Source: Branchiostoma floridae
Lineage: Eukaryota > Chordata > Leptocardii > Amphioxiformes > Branchiostomatidae
Direction of reading: 5' to 3'
Length of the DNA stretch: 64,000 bases
Assembly: GCF_000003815.2 (NCBI RefSeq)
Contig: NC_049988.1
Location: forward strand, 16,984,088 to 17,048,087
Positions 39,101 through 50,315 of this stretch are shown here, in pieces. The first letter of the stretch is position 1. Every line of letters begins with the position of its first letter. A program made the position numbers and the translations under genes. The notes below the pieces were generated by a model, which worked only from the letters and a program-made list of their open reading frames with translations, was not told the origin of the DNA and did not search any database.

Positions 39101-42100
39101 CCATCGTCAGGGTCGAGGGCGTGGAGAACCAGAAAGGCTGCGACCTTGTTGTCAACGCCATGTCTGACGTCATCCACCAGTTCCCGAGAGCAAAGTGGCG
39201 AGCTAAAGGGATACGGAAGGACGACTTCCAACGAAGCAAGGAGATCATCGATGCTAACATCACATCAGGCTCCTTCCACTTCACACCTCTGGCGTACGGC
39301 ACGCAGTATGATCTGTGCCGTGACATCCAGCAGGCACACGTGGTCGTCATGGTGTCCCGTGCCGAGCCCTTCGGACTTGTCGGTCTGGAGGCCATCGCTG
39401 CAGGAGTTCCCGTCATCATCCCCGACAGGTCCGGGCTGGCTGAGTTCATCAGGAACGACCTCGACCCCGAGTTCGACCGCAACATCATCGAGATGGAGGG
39501 AAACGACGAAGAAGACGCGAAGAGGTTGGCTAAGAAGATCATCAAGATCCTGGAGAATGGGAAGAAGGAACACGACGCTGCACAGAGGCTGAAAGACAAA
39601 CTCTGGGAGTCGAAGTACTGGGAGAAATCTCACGAGCAGTTTCTTCAAGCCTGCGGCGGGGAAGACAGTAAGTGTATTATGCTTTTACCCATTGCCCCAA
39701 TGTTGAGGATGGATGTATCTGTAAGGTTCTCAGTCAAGTTCACAAGACACACGATCTAGATATGAGTGCACTTTATTCTTCTTCTCTCGTCACATGGCCA
39801 ACTTCCCCATCACTCTCTCCAGGAGTGCCTCTCGCCTGTCTGGATCTCCCCTCCAGACTCCTGTCTGGCCTACATTCCTTCTCTCGCCTCTGGGTTCTAC
39901 CATTCCACATACTAGTGGGGGGGGGGTTCCACTCAACACACAACAGTATCATCACATTCACAATGGCAATATTGGTTTCGATATTCATGAAGACACCTAC
40001 CTTTGCTCAGCTATGTTGTTATATGCATTAACTTTGGATGCAGTATAAATAAAGCAGTACTAGTGTCGTTTATACTGGTGGTGTTTCTCGCCATTGGTAG
40101 CCTTGATCACATCTTCTTTTTACAATTATTTTCCCCAGATTCTTCATCAGTACCGCTTGAAGTAGAGTTGGTAGGACCTGAACTGAGAGCTCTGTACGAT
40201 CGTGCATGTGAGGAGGGAACCACAGAGATGTACAGCACCAGATTTGTACTTATCGGCAAGTTCGGCAATGGCAAAACTAACCTGTGTAACAGCCTACTTG
40301 GGGACGACTTTGACCCCGAGTGGAAAATCACCGACGGCATTGCGATCCACCCATGCGTCATGACTCGGGAACAGCAGTGGAGGGAGCTAGAAGGTATACT
40401 ACGACCAGTTAAGGTTTTTGTGATTTCAATCATAGGTTCGCCGAGGGCGTTGAAGGACCCCCAAGTGGGCGAGTTACCATATTTCCACATAGCAAGCTTC
40501 GTCCCATGTTCTAATTTACGTTGTACCCATCGATTATGGATACTCCTCATTCTTGTGCAACAAGTCTTAAGTACGCCCACCTATCATTTTCAGGCCAACA
40601 GGATCCGTTACCCTATGCGGCTGCTGAATGGATAAAAAAGATGGAAGATGACAGTGAAAAACGCTCCAAGCCACCCGCTGAGTACAGCCAAGCCCAAAAT
40701 GAATCTTTTGGTAACACGCAAAGTGGTGAGTGATGCTGACTGGCCAGTTAGATCGTTTCGTCCTTGCTATAGCGTTGCTTATTATAATAATCGTTAATGT
40801 GCAGTAAATGTGAGGTTCTTGATACAGTTATTAATCTCCTCTTGTAGCAATGACCAATCTTGACGAAGCACCAGAACCACAACCATCCGAACAGACGAAA
40901 CCAACCTTAGCAGCTAGTGAGGTACAGTTTGTTGACACGCCTTCCACGCCATTGGAAACCAATGAGCTTCGATCGGAAACTTATCTGAAGACAGAAGAGA
41001 TCTTCAGAAGCTTCCGAAGAAATGACGACCCTTCCAGTCCCACCGGTACGAGAGAGTACCCCCAGATTTCTATCTGGGATTTTGGAGGCCAGGAGATTTT
41101 CTACAGTACCCAACAGGTCTTCTACACCCGCCGGGCAATCTACGGCATGACCATGGACCTCACCAAACCTTTGAATCTCACCATGAAGACAGCTTCTGAT
41201 AGTGGTCCACCTTGTCATCTTCATAAAGAAAAGGGTATGTGGAAATCTGCAATTAGGTAAAAGAATAAACTTAATTCGATGTTCATAATGTAAAAATGGC
41301 TTACGCATTATTGTAGCGTATACTTATAACTTCATCTGAATAATAAATAGTCCTTGAAAGGCCATGAAGTGTAGTAAGTTAAAGGTCATCGATTGTCATA
41401 ATGTTGCTATTATTATTGACTCTTTGATGACAAAGTTAGCTTTTATGTGCCTTACAACCTGTGATTGGTCAAGTAAGTCATTAATTCAAGGAAATACAAA
41501 TAAATGTAGTTTATAGTCTACATTTCTCTTTGGGAATTATAAGCTCATGAATGTCTCCAATGCAGACTACATCGACTATCATCTGGAGTCCATTCGGATA
41601 CATACAAGATCAACAAGGGAAACCAAACCACCACCTGTATTCTTTATCTTTACACACAAGGACCAAGTCACAGAGGTATTTTCATCCCCTGTAGAAATCA
41701 TTTACTTCTTTATCTTTGTGGTAACAGAAGCGTCCACAAAATGTGTTTGAATGTATCAAATATTCATTCGTTCATTTAAATGACTTCATAATACTACGCT
41801 AATAATCTACTGTTTCAGCAGGGTCATATTCAAATGTTTATCATTAGCGTTATTAAAAATATTCAAATAAATGCATCATCGTTTTGCTGAAAGGTTTTAT
41901 CATTCAGGGAACGGCATATCGTCATTGGTATTGTAACATTATTTTCTGTCCACTAAACCTTGTATTGTCTTGTATTCGAAGCCGTTCTTGCTCTTTTTCA
42001 GGAAACAAAGCAATCGTTCTACGAAGAAACAACAAAGTATCTAAAAGGTAAGGAAATCAACAAGCACGTCATTGGTCGGTACTTTTCAGTGGACAACACC

Positions 42101-45100
42101 AAACGCAATCCAGAAGATCCAGAAATGGCAGAGTTGAGAAATGCTATTTTGGACCTGGCCAAAAAACAGAGCTGCATGGGAGAGAAGATCCCTATCAAGT
42201 GGCTGGAGTTGAAGTCAAAGCTACAGGACATGCACAAGGAGGGCAAAAGGTACTGCAGCCTGAAACAAGTGATGGAAGCTATTGGCAGTCCTCCTGCAGG
42301 AACCACACCAGAAGAGAACGCCATCAGCATCCTGACCTTCTGGCACCTCTGTGGAGACATCATCTACTTCCCGGAGATTGAGAACCTCCGCAACTTTGTG
42401 ATCCTGGAACCACAGTGGTTTGTGGATGTCTGCAAAACCATCATCACAATCCCGCAGTACCAGGATCAGGGTCCCGGAGATAGAGACGACTGGGACTGGC
42501 TGAGAGAAACCGGAGAGTTAAGAGATCGTTTGATTGAACAAGTGTGGGGAAACAGGAAAGATCTGATCGACCACAAGCAAGAGCTGTTGGACATGATGGA
42601 GAAGTTTGATCTGGTTCTTCGGTGCCATGGGCGCGTCGATGAGGAAACCGGTACAAAGTATGATCGTGATGAACAGGCGACATACTTTGTTCCAGCTTTG
42701 CTCACAACAGTGGCTGATGTCAAGAGGCTCTACCCAAGCGACACAACATGCAGCAAGCCGATCTTCATCAAGTTTGACGGCAAATTCTGTCCAGTTGGAC
42801 TGTACCACCGGCTGGTGGTCAGCAGCATGCGCCGGTACTTCAACATCAAACCACAGGCATTCGCGTCATGTGCAAAGTTCCTGACAGGTAACCCAAGGCA
42901 AACCTTCCTCATCACTAAAGAGACATTCTATCTGAAGATTGAGTTGGTGTCCTCAGTCCAGGATGAGGCAAGTCGCTTCAGCCATGGACCCGGTGTGAGG
43001 GCAGGTCTGGATGAAGATCTGAAGGAGATCATCGAGAAGTGGGCTCCAGGTATCGGGTACGAGTGGTGCCTCAGATGCTGCTGTGCTGACCACAAAGCTA
43101 AAGGAGATGTCGACCGTTTCCTCCCTATTGCAGAGGCCACAGCTGCTGACAGCTTCAAGAATGGCAATGTGGTTTGTAAGTTCTACCAACCTGCAACTAC
43201 ATCAGTCCACGATGTTGGTCTCGCCGACTGGTTTCATGACCCGTGAGTACATCCTTATCTTTTCATCTTATTTTGATTAATGATATCAGAGCTTATTTGC
43301 AACAAATACTTATGCCAGTTGCGTCATAGAGATCATTAATATTTCGTTAAGAGAAACCTGGTATTGTATTGTGAAGACAGTAAATGTGCTTGTTTTCTTA
43401 GATGTGATGAAAGGACAGACAAAAGATCATCGACTCAGCAGAGGAGTCCTCCATCAGGTAGGTGCATCAAAATACACTAGTTGGGATTTTGCTTATCACA
43501 ATCTTGATCATTGACCGTCAGTTAAGCAAATGGTTCAGCAATGACTAGAATGTAACATTATATACATTGGCTTGCTACGGGCGTGGGTCAAATAACTTTG
43601 ATCATGAACAAGAACATGTGAGAGGAAACTTAGAACAGATATTGCATTGCATTATTTTATTAGTCTTAGTACTGTAGAAATATGCCTGGATGGAAAAATG
43701 TAAGATATTTTGTTACTACAGAAACTTTTCAGAAGTTGAAGCACCTGCTAACAGAGGTGAGAGTAGACGACGACTCCCGTCCAGACAACTACACCAGACT
43801 GGCCAGGCACGTGGCAGAGTCAGGGCTGACCTTCCGGGATAAGGTGCCGAAGGACGGAAACTGCATGTTTCACGCCGTAGCCGATCAACTCTTCCGTACA
43901 AAGGAGTTGGACACCAACCATGTGCAACTGCGCCAGCAAGTAGTTGACCACCTGAGGCAGAATCCGCATAATGTAAGCAATGATCGTGAAACATCAGTCT
44001 CTAAATTATATCTCAGCAAATACGTACACAAGAGTGGAGCACAAACTAACGTGGCTTGTTCCCAGGCTACACAATCTACAAATGAAATGCTATTTGATGA
44101 CTTTGGTGATGTTCAAAACTGTATTTCCAGGTTGACGGCGACCATCTCAGTGACTTCGTCCCAGATCAAAACTGGAGAAGATACCTGAGTACCATGTCAC
44201 GTGATGGGACGTGGGGAGACCACATTGTCCTGCAGGCCATGGCAGACATGTTTGGTCATGACGTCAGCATCGTATCCAGTGTAGAGGCGGAGAACTACGT
44301 CACCATCCTGACACCAAGTACCGGGACTGTGGGCAGGAAAGAACCTCCTCTGCTACTGGGGCATTATTCGGAGAACCACTATGCAAGTCTGGATGATGGT
44401 AAGTTGTACTGATATACAGTTTGTGTCCCGTAGTTGCAGAACTTCCAGCTTTTGTCGTTAGCCTGGACAAAACCGCAGTTGTTTCTCTCTTGAAGCTTTA
44501 TGAAATCAGAGATATTCTGCTTTTGAAATTATGAAGCAATCTAAACACGGTATGTTTGAAATTGGTAGGTAAGCATGCTGTCCTCTTGGTCAACGACGAG
44601 TACGGTACGGCGAAGGGTGGCGTGTCGACTATGAACCGCGAGGTGGCGCGCGTGTTAAGGAGTAGAAAAGTAAAGGTGTACAACACGGTGCTGTACCCTG
44701 ACAACAAGGCTGGTGACATGGCTGACGCGCTCAAAGATGGCGTTCAACTGCTTTTCCCCAAAATCCACGACGGTGATGAAAGGAAACCCTCTCTAAGCTG
44801 GCTCACGTATGACCATCAAAGTCGTTATCCAAGTCTTCCTGAAGACATCGGTTACGTCATCAGTCATGTAGACATCACCAGCAAGGCCGCGAGAGCGCTC
44901 AAGGAACAACGCCTCCAACACGCGAAGTTCTTTCTCTTTGGCCACGTGATACCAGAAGATACAGAGCACTACAAGAGTGACGAACGGGCGATGGGGATCG
45001 GAGACAAGCGTAAGGCCATCCAAGATGACATGGAACATGCTGATGCGATATTCTCGGTGGGGCCTGTCATCTATGACTACTACCAGAACGAGATGAGAGA

Positions 45101-46337
45101 GTCAAAACCGCACTACATGTTCCTGCCGAAACCGTCCGACATCTTCTTCAACACCAAGAGGACGTACGTGGAAACGGAGACGAAAGTTGTGCTGTCCATC
45201 GGCAGGGTCAAGGGCGCAGAGAAGCTGAAAGGCTACGACCTTGTTGCCAGCGCCATGCCAGACGTCATCCAGCGGTTCCCAAGAGCAAAGTGGCGAGTCA
45301 AAGGGATACGGAAGGATGCCTTCCAACGAAGCAAGGAGATCATCGAGGCTAACATGAAATCAGGCTCCTTCCACTTCACACCCCTGGAGTACGGCACGCA
45401 AGAGGATCTGTGCCGTGACATCCAGCAGGCACACGTGGTCCTCATGGTGTCCCGAGCCGAGCCGTTCGGACTTGTCGGTCTGGAGGCTATCGCTGCCGGT
45501 GTTCCCGTCATCATCTCCGACAGGTCCGGGCTGGCTGAGTTCATCAAGAAGGACCTCGACCCCGAGTTCGACCGCAACATAGTCGAGATGGAGGGAAACG
45601 ACGATGAAGACGCGAAGAGGCTGGGTAAGAAGATCATCAAGATCCTGGAGAATGGGAAGAGGGAACACGACGCTGCCCAGAGGTTGAAGGACAAACTCTG
45701 GGAGTCAAAGTACTGGGAGAAATCCCACGAGCAATTTCTTCAGTCATGCGGTGTGGACGGCTGTAAGTAATACATGTTTTCTATGTCCTTGTGATTGTTT
45801 GGATCTCCAGTAGTGTTGCACTAGTTTATATCTAATGTATCATACTTTAAATGTTGATGTACCAATTTGATGGAGGCATACAGCCATACTTCATGAGTAC
45901 ATACTGTCTTCATACAGTCATGTGTAGCGATCAAAGTATGGTAATACATAGCCTCCTTCGTAGACGTCTAGTAGCGTTGGTTTTTGATTGGGGGAGGGGG
46001 GGGGGCTGATTCCCAATTTTAACATGGGCCAAGGCTCTCTATTGTCGGAAGAGGGAGTTCCGCGGCTACTAGACGCCTGCGAGGGATGCTAGGTAATGCA
46101 AGTCATAAAACTTTAGATAAGGAAAACAACAATCTCATGATCATGTATGCTTAACAGTAGCAAGTTATGCATATATCAGCCTTGTATATTCCTTTGTTTG
46201 CAGTTAGCTGTCTGGCAAGGTCTTCCGATAAAGTTATCATTATTGTCACGGTTATGACATATAACCTATGATGTTTTTCAGGTCCTGACAGCGCAGACGA
46301 CACTGACTGTGCATCACCGACTGATGAGGGCCAGTAA
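35503..46337 (+). CDS. Giant OTU-glycosyltransferase-Roc-COR-OTU-glycosyltransferase protein
   Basis: Exons: 35503-35778, 35907-36174, 38474-39667, 40139-40393, 40594-40725, 40848-41234, 41566-41675, 42002-43242, 43402-43457, 43722-43972, 44131-44398, 44569-45762, 46282-46337. The sum is 5688 nt = 1896 codons including TAA at 46335-46337, with all phases matching, which strongly supports the model. Domains in order: OTU, GT-B glycosyltransferase, Roc, COR, basic linker, OTU, glycosyltransferase, acidic tail (DDTDCASPTDEGQ). It has no DED. ATG 35503 is in frame (MVRYFVTTETFQ), but an acceptor at 35527 would also fit, so the exon may be internal to a longer or truncated gene. Probable role: a GTP-regulated cytosolic protein that could edit ubiquitin and transfer sugar; substrates unknown. 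Confidence 0.65.
36791..36891. other. Assembly gap in intron
   Basis: 101 N in the 2.3-kb intron between OTU D1 and the first glycosyltransferase exon; no exon expected here from the second copy of the gene layout. Confidence 0.95.
37453..38075. repeat. Degenerate ~150-bp tandem repeat
   Basis: Four units start with CAAGTTCAA at 37453, 37600, 37752 and 37904 (spacing 147, 152, 152). They share AGGCCCAAAATCAA-like, CCCAC.ACGTACCAAA-like and CCGGAGATACAGCG-like segments. Intronic; open frames across it on both strands are not conserved between units. Confidence 0.75.
38474..39667 (+). CDS. Glycosyltransferase cassette D1 (degenerate motifs)
   Basis: A single 1194-nt exon, phase 1-1, encoding a GT-B fold domain of GT4 / glycosyl transferase group 1 type. 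The donor-site motif SRAEPFGLVGLEAIAAGVPV has the E-x7-E pair. Compared with copy D2, the N-terminal GGV is VGV (NANVGVPTVN) and the GR start of the second half is VR (SIVRVEG), so two conserved glycines are lost and activity is doubtful. The exon stays open past its donor (GACA|GTAAGT) to 39759, but joining to Roc at 40139 keeps frame. The acceptor ATTGGTAG is weak but sits at the same place in D2. Confidence 0.75.
39668..40138. other. Intron without recognised features
   Basis: 470 bp between the glycosyltransferase and Roc exons; a G-run near 39917 and nothing else I can support. Confidence 0.5.
40139..43242 (+). CDS. Roc-COR GTPase cassette D
   Basis: Exons 40139-40393, 40594-40725, 40848-41234, 41566-41675 and 42002-43242. 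It shows the P-loop GKFGNGKTNLC, G3 motif DFGGQE followed by the Roco-typical FYSTQQVFYTRRAIYG, and G4 THKD (VFFIFTHKDQVTE). The 1241-nt COR exon contains ENLRNFVILEPQWFVDV and LLDMMEKFDLVLRCHG, then a C-terminal Cys cluster (WCLRCCCADHKAKGDVDRF). The sequence is complete here and is the best reference for the gapped copy A1. GTP binding and hydrolysis with COR-mediated dimerisation is the family behaviour. In this gene it links two OTU-glycosyltransferase units. Confidence 0.85.
43402..43457 (+). CDS. Basic linker exon after COR (D)
   Basis: 56 nt, phase 2 to 1, CDERTDKRSSTQQRSPPS; homologue of 14019-14074. Confidence 0.7.
43722..44398 (+). CDS. OTU cassette D2
   Basis: Exons 43722-43972 and 44131-44398. 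Catalytic Cys in KDGNCMFHAVADQLF; His in NHYASL. The N-terminal half has its own variant (TKELDTNHVQLRQQ) and exon 2 begins VDGDHLSDFVPDQNW instead of GNGDH. An in-frame ATG at 43682 precedes the acceptor, so an internal start is conceivable, but the preceding COR linker exon fits in phase. Confidence 0.82.
44569..45762 (+). CDS. Glycosyltransferase cassette D2 (intact motifs)
   Basis: A single 1194-nt exon, same length and phases as D1. GT-B fold, GT4-like: N-terminal glycine motif AKGGVSTMNREVARVL, second-half start LSIGRVKGAEKLKGYDL, and the E-x7-E donor motif in SRAEPFGLVGLEAIAAGVPV. All hallmark positions I can check are present, so it is predicted to transfer a sugar from a nucleotide-sugar donor; donor and acceptor are unknown. 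No signal peptide or membrane segment precedes it, which suggests a cytosolic target. Confidence 0.8.
46282..46337 (+). CDS. Terminal exon of giant gene 5
   Basis: After acceptor TTTTTCAG, phase 1, encodes PDSADDTDCASPTDEGQ and TAA at 46335-46337. Acidic tail comparable in character to FADD-like tails but not clearly homologous. Confidence 0.6.
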
Positions 46338-46533
46338 TGATTCACTTAAAGGTATTGTTACTTTTTGCAATACTATGGATGTGTTCCAGCTATTAACATT
46401 GTTAGCATAAACAAACAAAAAGAAAGGATGATACATTTTCAGACATTATTTGCATGTGTATTTAGGTATTTATGTGTATATAAGAGCATTGAATTCAATT
46501 CAAATAGTAATTGTTATTACATTTTTATTTCAG

Positions 46534-46592
46534 ATGTATCGAAGTCATTTGAAGATTCTAATGACTTTGTATCAGTGTCAGAGTATAATTGA
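46534..46592 (+). CDS. Possible alternative terminal exon
   Basis: Acceptor ATTTTTATTTCAG followed by a phase-1-compatible frame VSKSFEDSNDFVSVSEYN and TGA 46590-46592. It could replace the exon at 46282-46337 by alternative splicing from the donor at 45763; otherwise it is 3' UTR. Confidence 0.35.
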
Positions 46593-48290
46593 CCTGATAT
46601 AAAGCCATCCAAAGCCATGAAAATCAACTATTTCGGCAGGCTGGCGGGGTCGAACTGAAAAAGAGAGCGGCTAAGATAGACAAGACTCTAGTAACCGTTC
46701 GGTACGATCAATTTCTGTTGATTTGCCAGTTTTTCTGCTATGATAATTTTTTTGAGTAAGGAACAAAGTTGGCAATAATATAATGACTCTTCATGTGTGC
46801 CTCTTTTTGACACGTGTGTTGTGGATAGTTGAATGATGCTTTTTTCCTAGGCAGCTTTGAATTTAAAAGAACAAATCCAATGACGACGTTATAAGTATCA
46901 CATGTAATCTGTTAGTACATAGATTTGAGTAGGTCTATACTGTGCTATGTTTTTTTCCCAAAATGATAACAACCACAAGTGTATACATGACTGAAAATAA
47001 GGTACACATTTCAATGGACAGAATTTTATACAATGACATAGCTAAGTACGCACTGTATGCGCTATAAACTTGTTGCTGATCTATATACCTTTAATATGTA
47101 TGGTTCAGTAGAGAACCTGACAGATGACCATGTGGAGTACTGCAGAGAACATTGCATACCGTTGTCCGTGGGAAACCTAAATTGTTGATGGTGGCCCCAT
47201 TCCTTCGTTTGGATTTGTGATCTGAGTATCTTGGTTTGTTCAATATTTTCATGGCTGCAATTTTTGTCAATTCACGTGCACGTGGTCCTTTTTTGTAACA
47301 CGAACGGATGCATGAACTTCTGGGGTTATTACAATGTTAGACAATAAGCTTTTACAGACAATAATTCTTGCTGTCATTTTTTGTTGCCAAATAGCTATCA
47401 AGTAAATTTGGGGAGGGGGGTGTTCAGTCATGCTTACGTAAAGACGATTTGGGGATCTTCTTTTATGTATAATATTAATTTTCAGTTCTATGTAACATTG
47501 GAGTAAAAATTTCCGGACACTTTGTAACTGAATAAGTTCAAAAACCAAATAACTGAATAAAAACTTTGGCAAATATATAGAAAGCGTTACATTCCAAACT
47601 TACCACAGACGCGATGCGAAAAAAAGTTTTTGGGTGTGTTTAAAATCAATACCTAAATATATTGATGAAATGTATTTGCAATTTGATGCCCGGAGGCTAA
47701 TTGTAAGTAAAATACATAGTAGAAACATAGGGAATATACATGTGACAATGGATAGTGATAAATATTGTAAAAAGAGATTACTCGATCGAATACTAGCGTT
47801 GGCTATTTTTAAACAGGTTGGGTAATATATAGCACAGAATGCACAAATATTTAGATTAAAATTACACAAGAAATTGGCAGAAGAAAATGTCGTGTCCCGA
47901 CCGACCCCAGCAAAAAACTGCTGACCCCACCCTTTTTGGTCTGCCTCTGGCAAAAGGCATAACATTATCCATCGTATATTTTGGTGACGAAATTTGAAGC
48001 AGACTTCCTAAACTTCGCACTCTGTTGGCAGTTTTATGTTATGAACAGTTGAAGTAAGAATTTGTAGTAAACATTCTTTGTTTAGTTTTGTTAATACACT
48101 TGCATTTATACACTGTACGAATACCTGATTACCTACAACATGATGTTTAAAGTACCAGAGCCTGAAGCATTTCAGTTTTACATTGGTAAACTGTATACCT
48201 CTAGGATCACTTTGGCCGAGATCTGAAAAAAATAAGAATGAGAGAGAATCCCTCCCTAATCCAATTTTACGCAGTTATCATAGAATAAAG
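46593..48290. other. Intergenic stretch
   Basis: AT-rich with no exon recognised. The fragment at about 47680-47840 resembles 22300-22590, suggesting an old shared repeat. Confidence 0.45.
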
Positions 48291-49216
48291 GCTCGTTCTC
48301 ATTTAAATGTCGAAATACTGTGGCCTGACTTTACGCCTTGATATGGAGCAAATTATAGACAACATCACTGGTTCCTTCATTTTTCCACAACCCCAGCAAT
48401 GTTTTACAAAAGATGCACCACAACATTCGTATAGTTTGATGGGTTTGAAGATTATTATAGCCACGGGTGGGATTTCACACCCTAAAAAATGGCTGTCGCC
48501 TGAGAAGAAACGAAGAATTCAAATAGTAGCCAAAAATGTAACAATTCACTTCCCAAAATGATTGTTCGGTAGGTGAAACCAGCTACCCAGGCCCTCTGCA
48601 CGATCACGTCAGATCGCTCCTGTCGCTGATCTTGGAGGCTGTGTGAGGAGGTTTATGCCTGTCGCCAGATTCTGTAACAAACGTTACCACCACCAGTTCG
48701 ATGGTTGCCACGGTTATATCATGCACGTATAAGACTAGAAATTGCCGTTTTTGTGACGCTGTACAGTTTTTCTGGTTTTCTAAAGAAACAAGAAAGGGTT
48801 GTTGACTGTCATTTGTATCCCACCTTGCTTAACAAAATGCTGTACAGAAATGACTGTAACAAACGTTACCATTGTTCGATACTGTCTAAGCTTTCTATTG
48901 GACCTGGTGTAAAAAAGCTACCCACTTATCAAATGTCCCTAGGGACATCCACTTATACTTAAATGATGTAGTCAATAAGGTAAGTCCTTTCGAAGAAAAC
49001 AGGGTAAAGTCTACTGTTGTAACAAACGTTACCGGTAACGTTTGTTACATGCCCTGTAATGCATTACCAATGGGACCGAAAATAATAAGTTGCCATTTTT
49101 TGGCTATGGTTAATAGAGGAATCTTCCCAAACAACCAAGTAGCTTTCAGTGAAAATAAAGCCGATTTATTTTTCGACCAAAAAAGGCCATTTTCGACATT
49201 TCGATGAGAACGAGTG
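48291..49216. mobile_element. 926-bp non-autonomous DNA transposon, copy 2
   Basis: Same family and same length as 24197-25122, with the same inverted ends (GCTCGTTCTCATTTAAATG left; CATTTCGATGAGAACGAGTG right). It is flanked by a different 5-bp duplication TAAAG (48286-48290 and 49217-49221). The two copies differ by scattered substitutions only, so both insertions are fairly recent. Confidence 0.8.
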
Positions 49217-49639
49217 TAAAGTATGTTTTCGTCTTTGAATCTGAGTCCTTTACTTATCGTGTCGGGGGCGAAAAAGTCTGACAAAGTTTAGATATATCAC
49301 CTTTATGACGTCTTTAGATGCACTGTCTTTTTTACTGATGCTTTCTTACCTATTGTCCAATCAGACGTTGGTGGTGAAGATTGAGACCTTATCATATACC
49401 CTGTTTTCTGTCGTCTGGAATCTCTAGCAACCGCTAATGCCTTTCTCTATGTCTGACGGAAAAGGGCAACTTTTTGACAAATGTATTCAAAGTCCGTCCC
49501 CGTGCCCCTTTTCTCAACAATCTAGGGACTGGTAACGAAAGTAGTTTTACAATCGGTAGGGCATACGATAAAAGAGTCACAATCCCTTCCACCAGCTTCC
49601 ATTTGGAGAGTACACTTACCACATTGTTCCGCCGTTCTG

Positions 49640-50315
49640 CATTGAAAGGCTATTTTAACTTGACACCAGTCCTGTTTGTTGCGAGCGGACATGCGAGACG
49701 ACCATTCACAAAAGCCTAGCTTGGTTAAAAAATGGTATTGTTTACAATGCAAGCAACTGTACGTAAAAATCCAGACTTAACCATCGTCTCCCTAACTTTG
49801 TACGTTCGAATTCAGTTCTACGGTGAGTACTCTTTACTTTAGTGGTGATGGGAGACAATAGACACCCTCACACATACAACCTCGTACATGTATATGTACA
49901 GAATTTGGTCATAGTATTATATTCCTATACATGTAGATTAGTAGGCTACCACACACGAGCCAGGTGTAAGGGTACAGTCTGCCACCTTCCACCTTGAACC
50001 CCTCCCTTGGTCTACACGTATGACGTAACCTTAAGAAACAATAGGACCGTACCAAGATATTCTATGGGGGGACGTCTTATATTGCACTCATATTTCTGTA
50101 CGGCTCTTGTGCATCTGGGCACAAAATCGTATATCTTATTGTAGTGTTACTATTTTCTTTGCAATAACGAGAGTAGCTCCTAAGTGGAAAAGAATTGAGA
50201 CAACAGAAGTAAAACATTTGTTTAAATTTGGGACGCCGAATAGACTGGCCCTCCTGTAGTATGGCTGGGGATTTCAGCTAGTTTCGGCAGACGTGTGAGT
50301 CGTAAAATTCTCCAA
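49640..50315 (+). repeat. Duplicated 5' flank of DED genes, copy 4
   Basis: Diverged copy of 1-688 and the other DED flanks. The transmembrane-tail frame (about 50040-50170) is broken here: an extra base near 50065 and a short deletion after VYLIVVLLF end it early. It is therefore a relic in this copy. Confidence 0.55.
50267..50276 (+). promoter_or_regulatory. Degenerate kappaB-like site upstream of gene 6
   Basis: GGGGATTTCA at the same 40-bp distance from ATG 50316; the last consensus C is A, so this copy is weakened. Confidence 0.3.

Noticed and set aside
38461-39648. Long - strand frames opposite the glycosyltransferase and COR exons
   Set aside because: They mirror strongly coding + strand exons with conserved motifs; typical antisense shadows of GC-rich exons.
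35527-46337. Glycosyltransferase exon as a bacterial contaminant or intronless transferred gene
   Set aside because: It is flanked by in-phase splice sites, duplicated twice with identical length, and embedded among intron-rich animal-type exons. An ancient transfer of the domain itself cannot be excluded.
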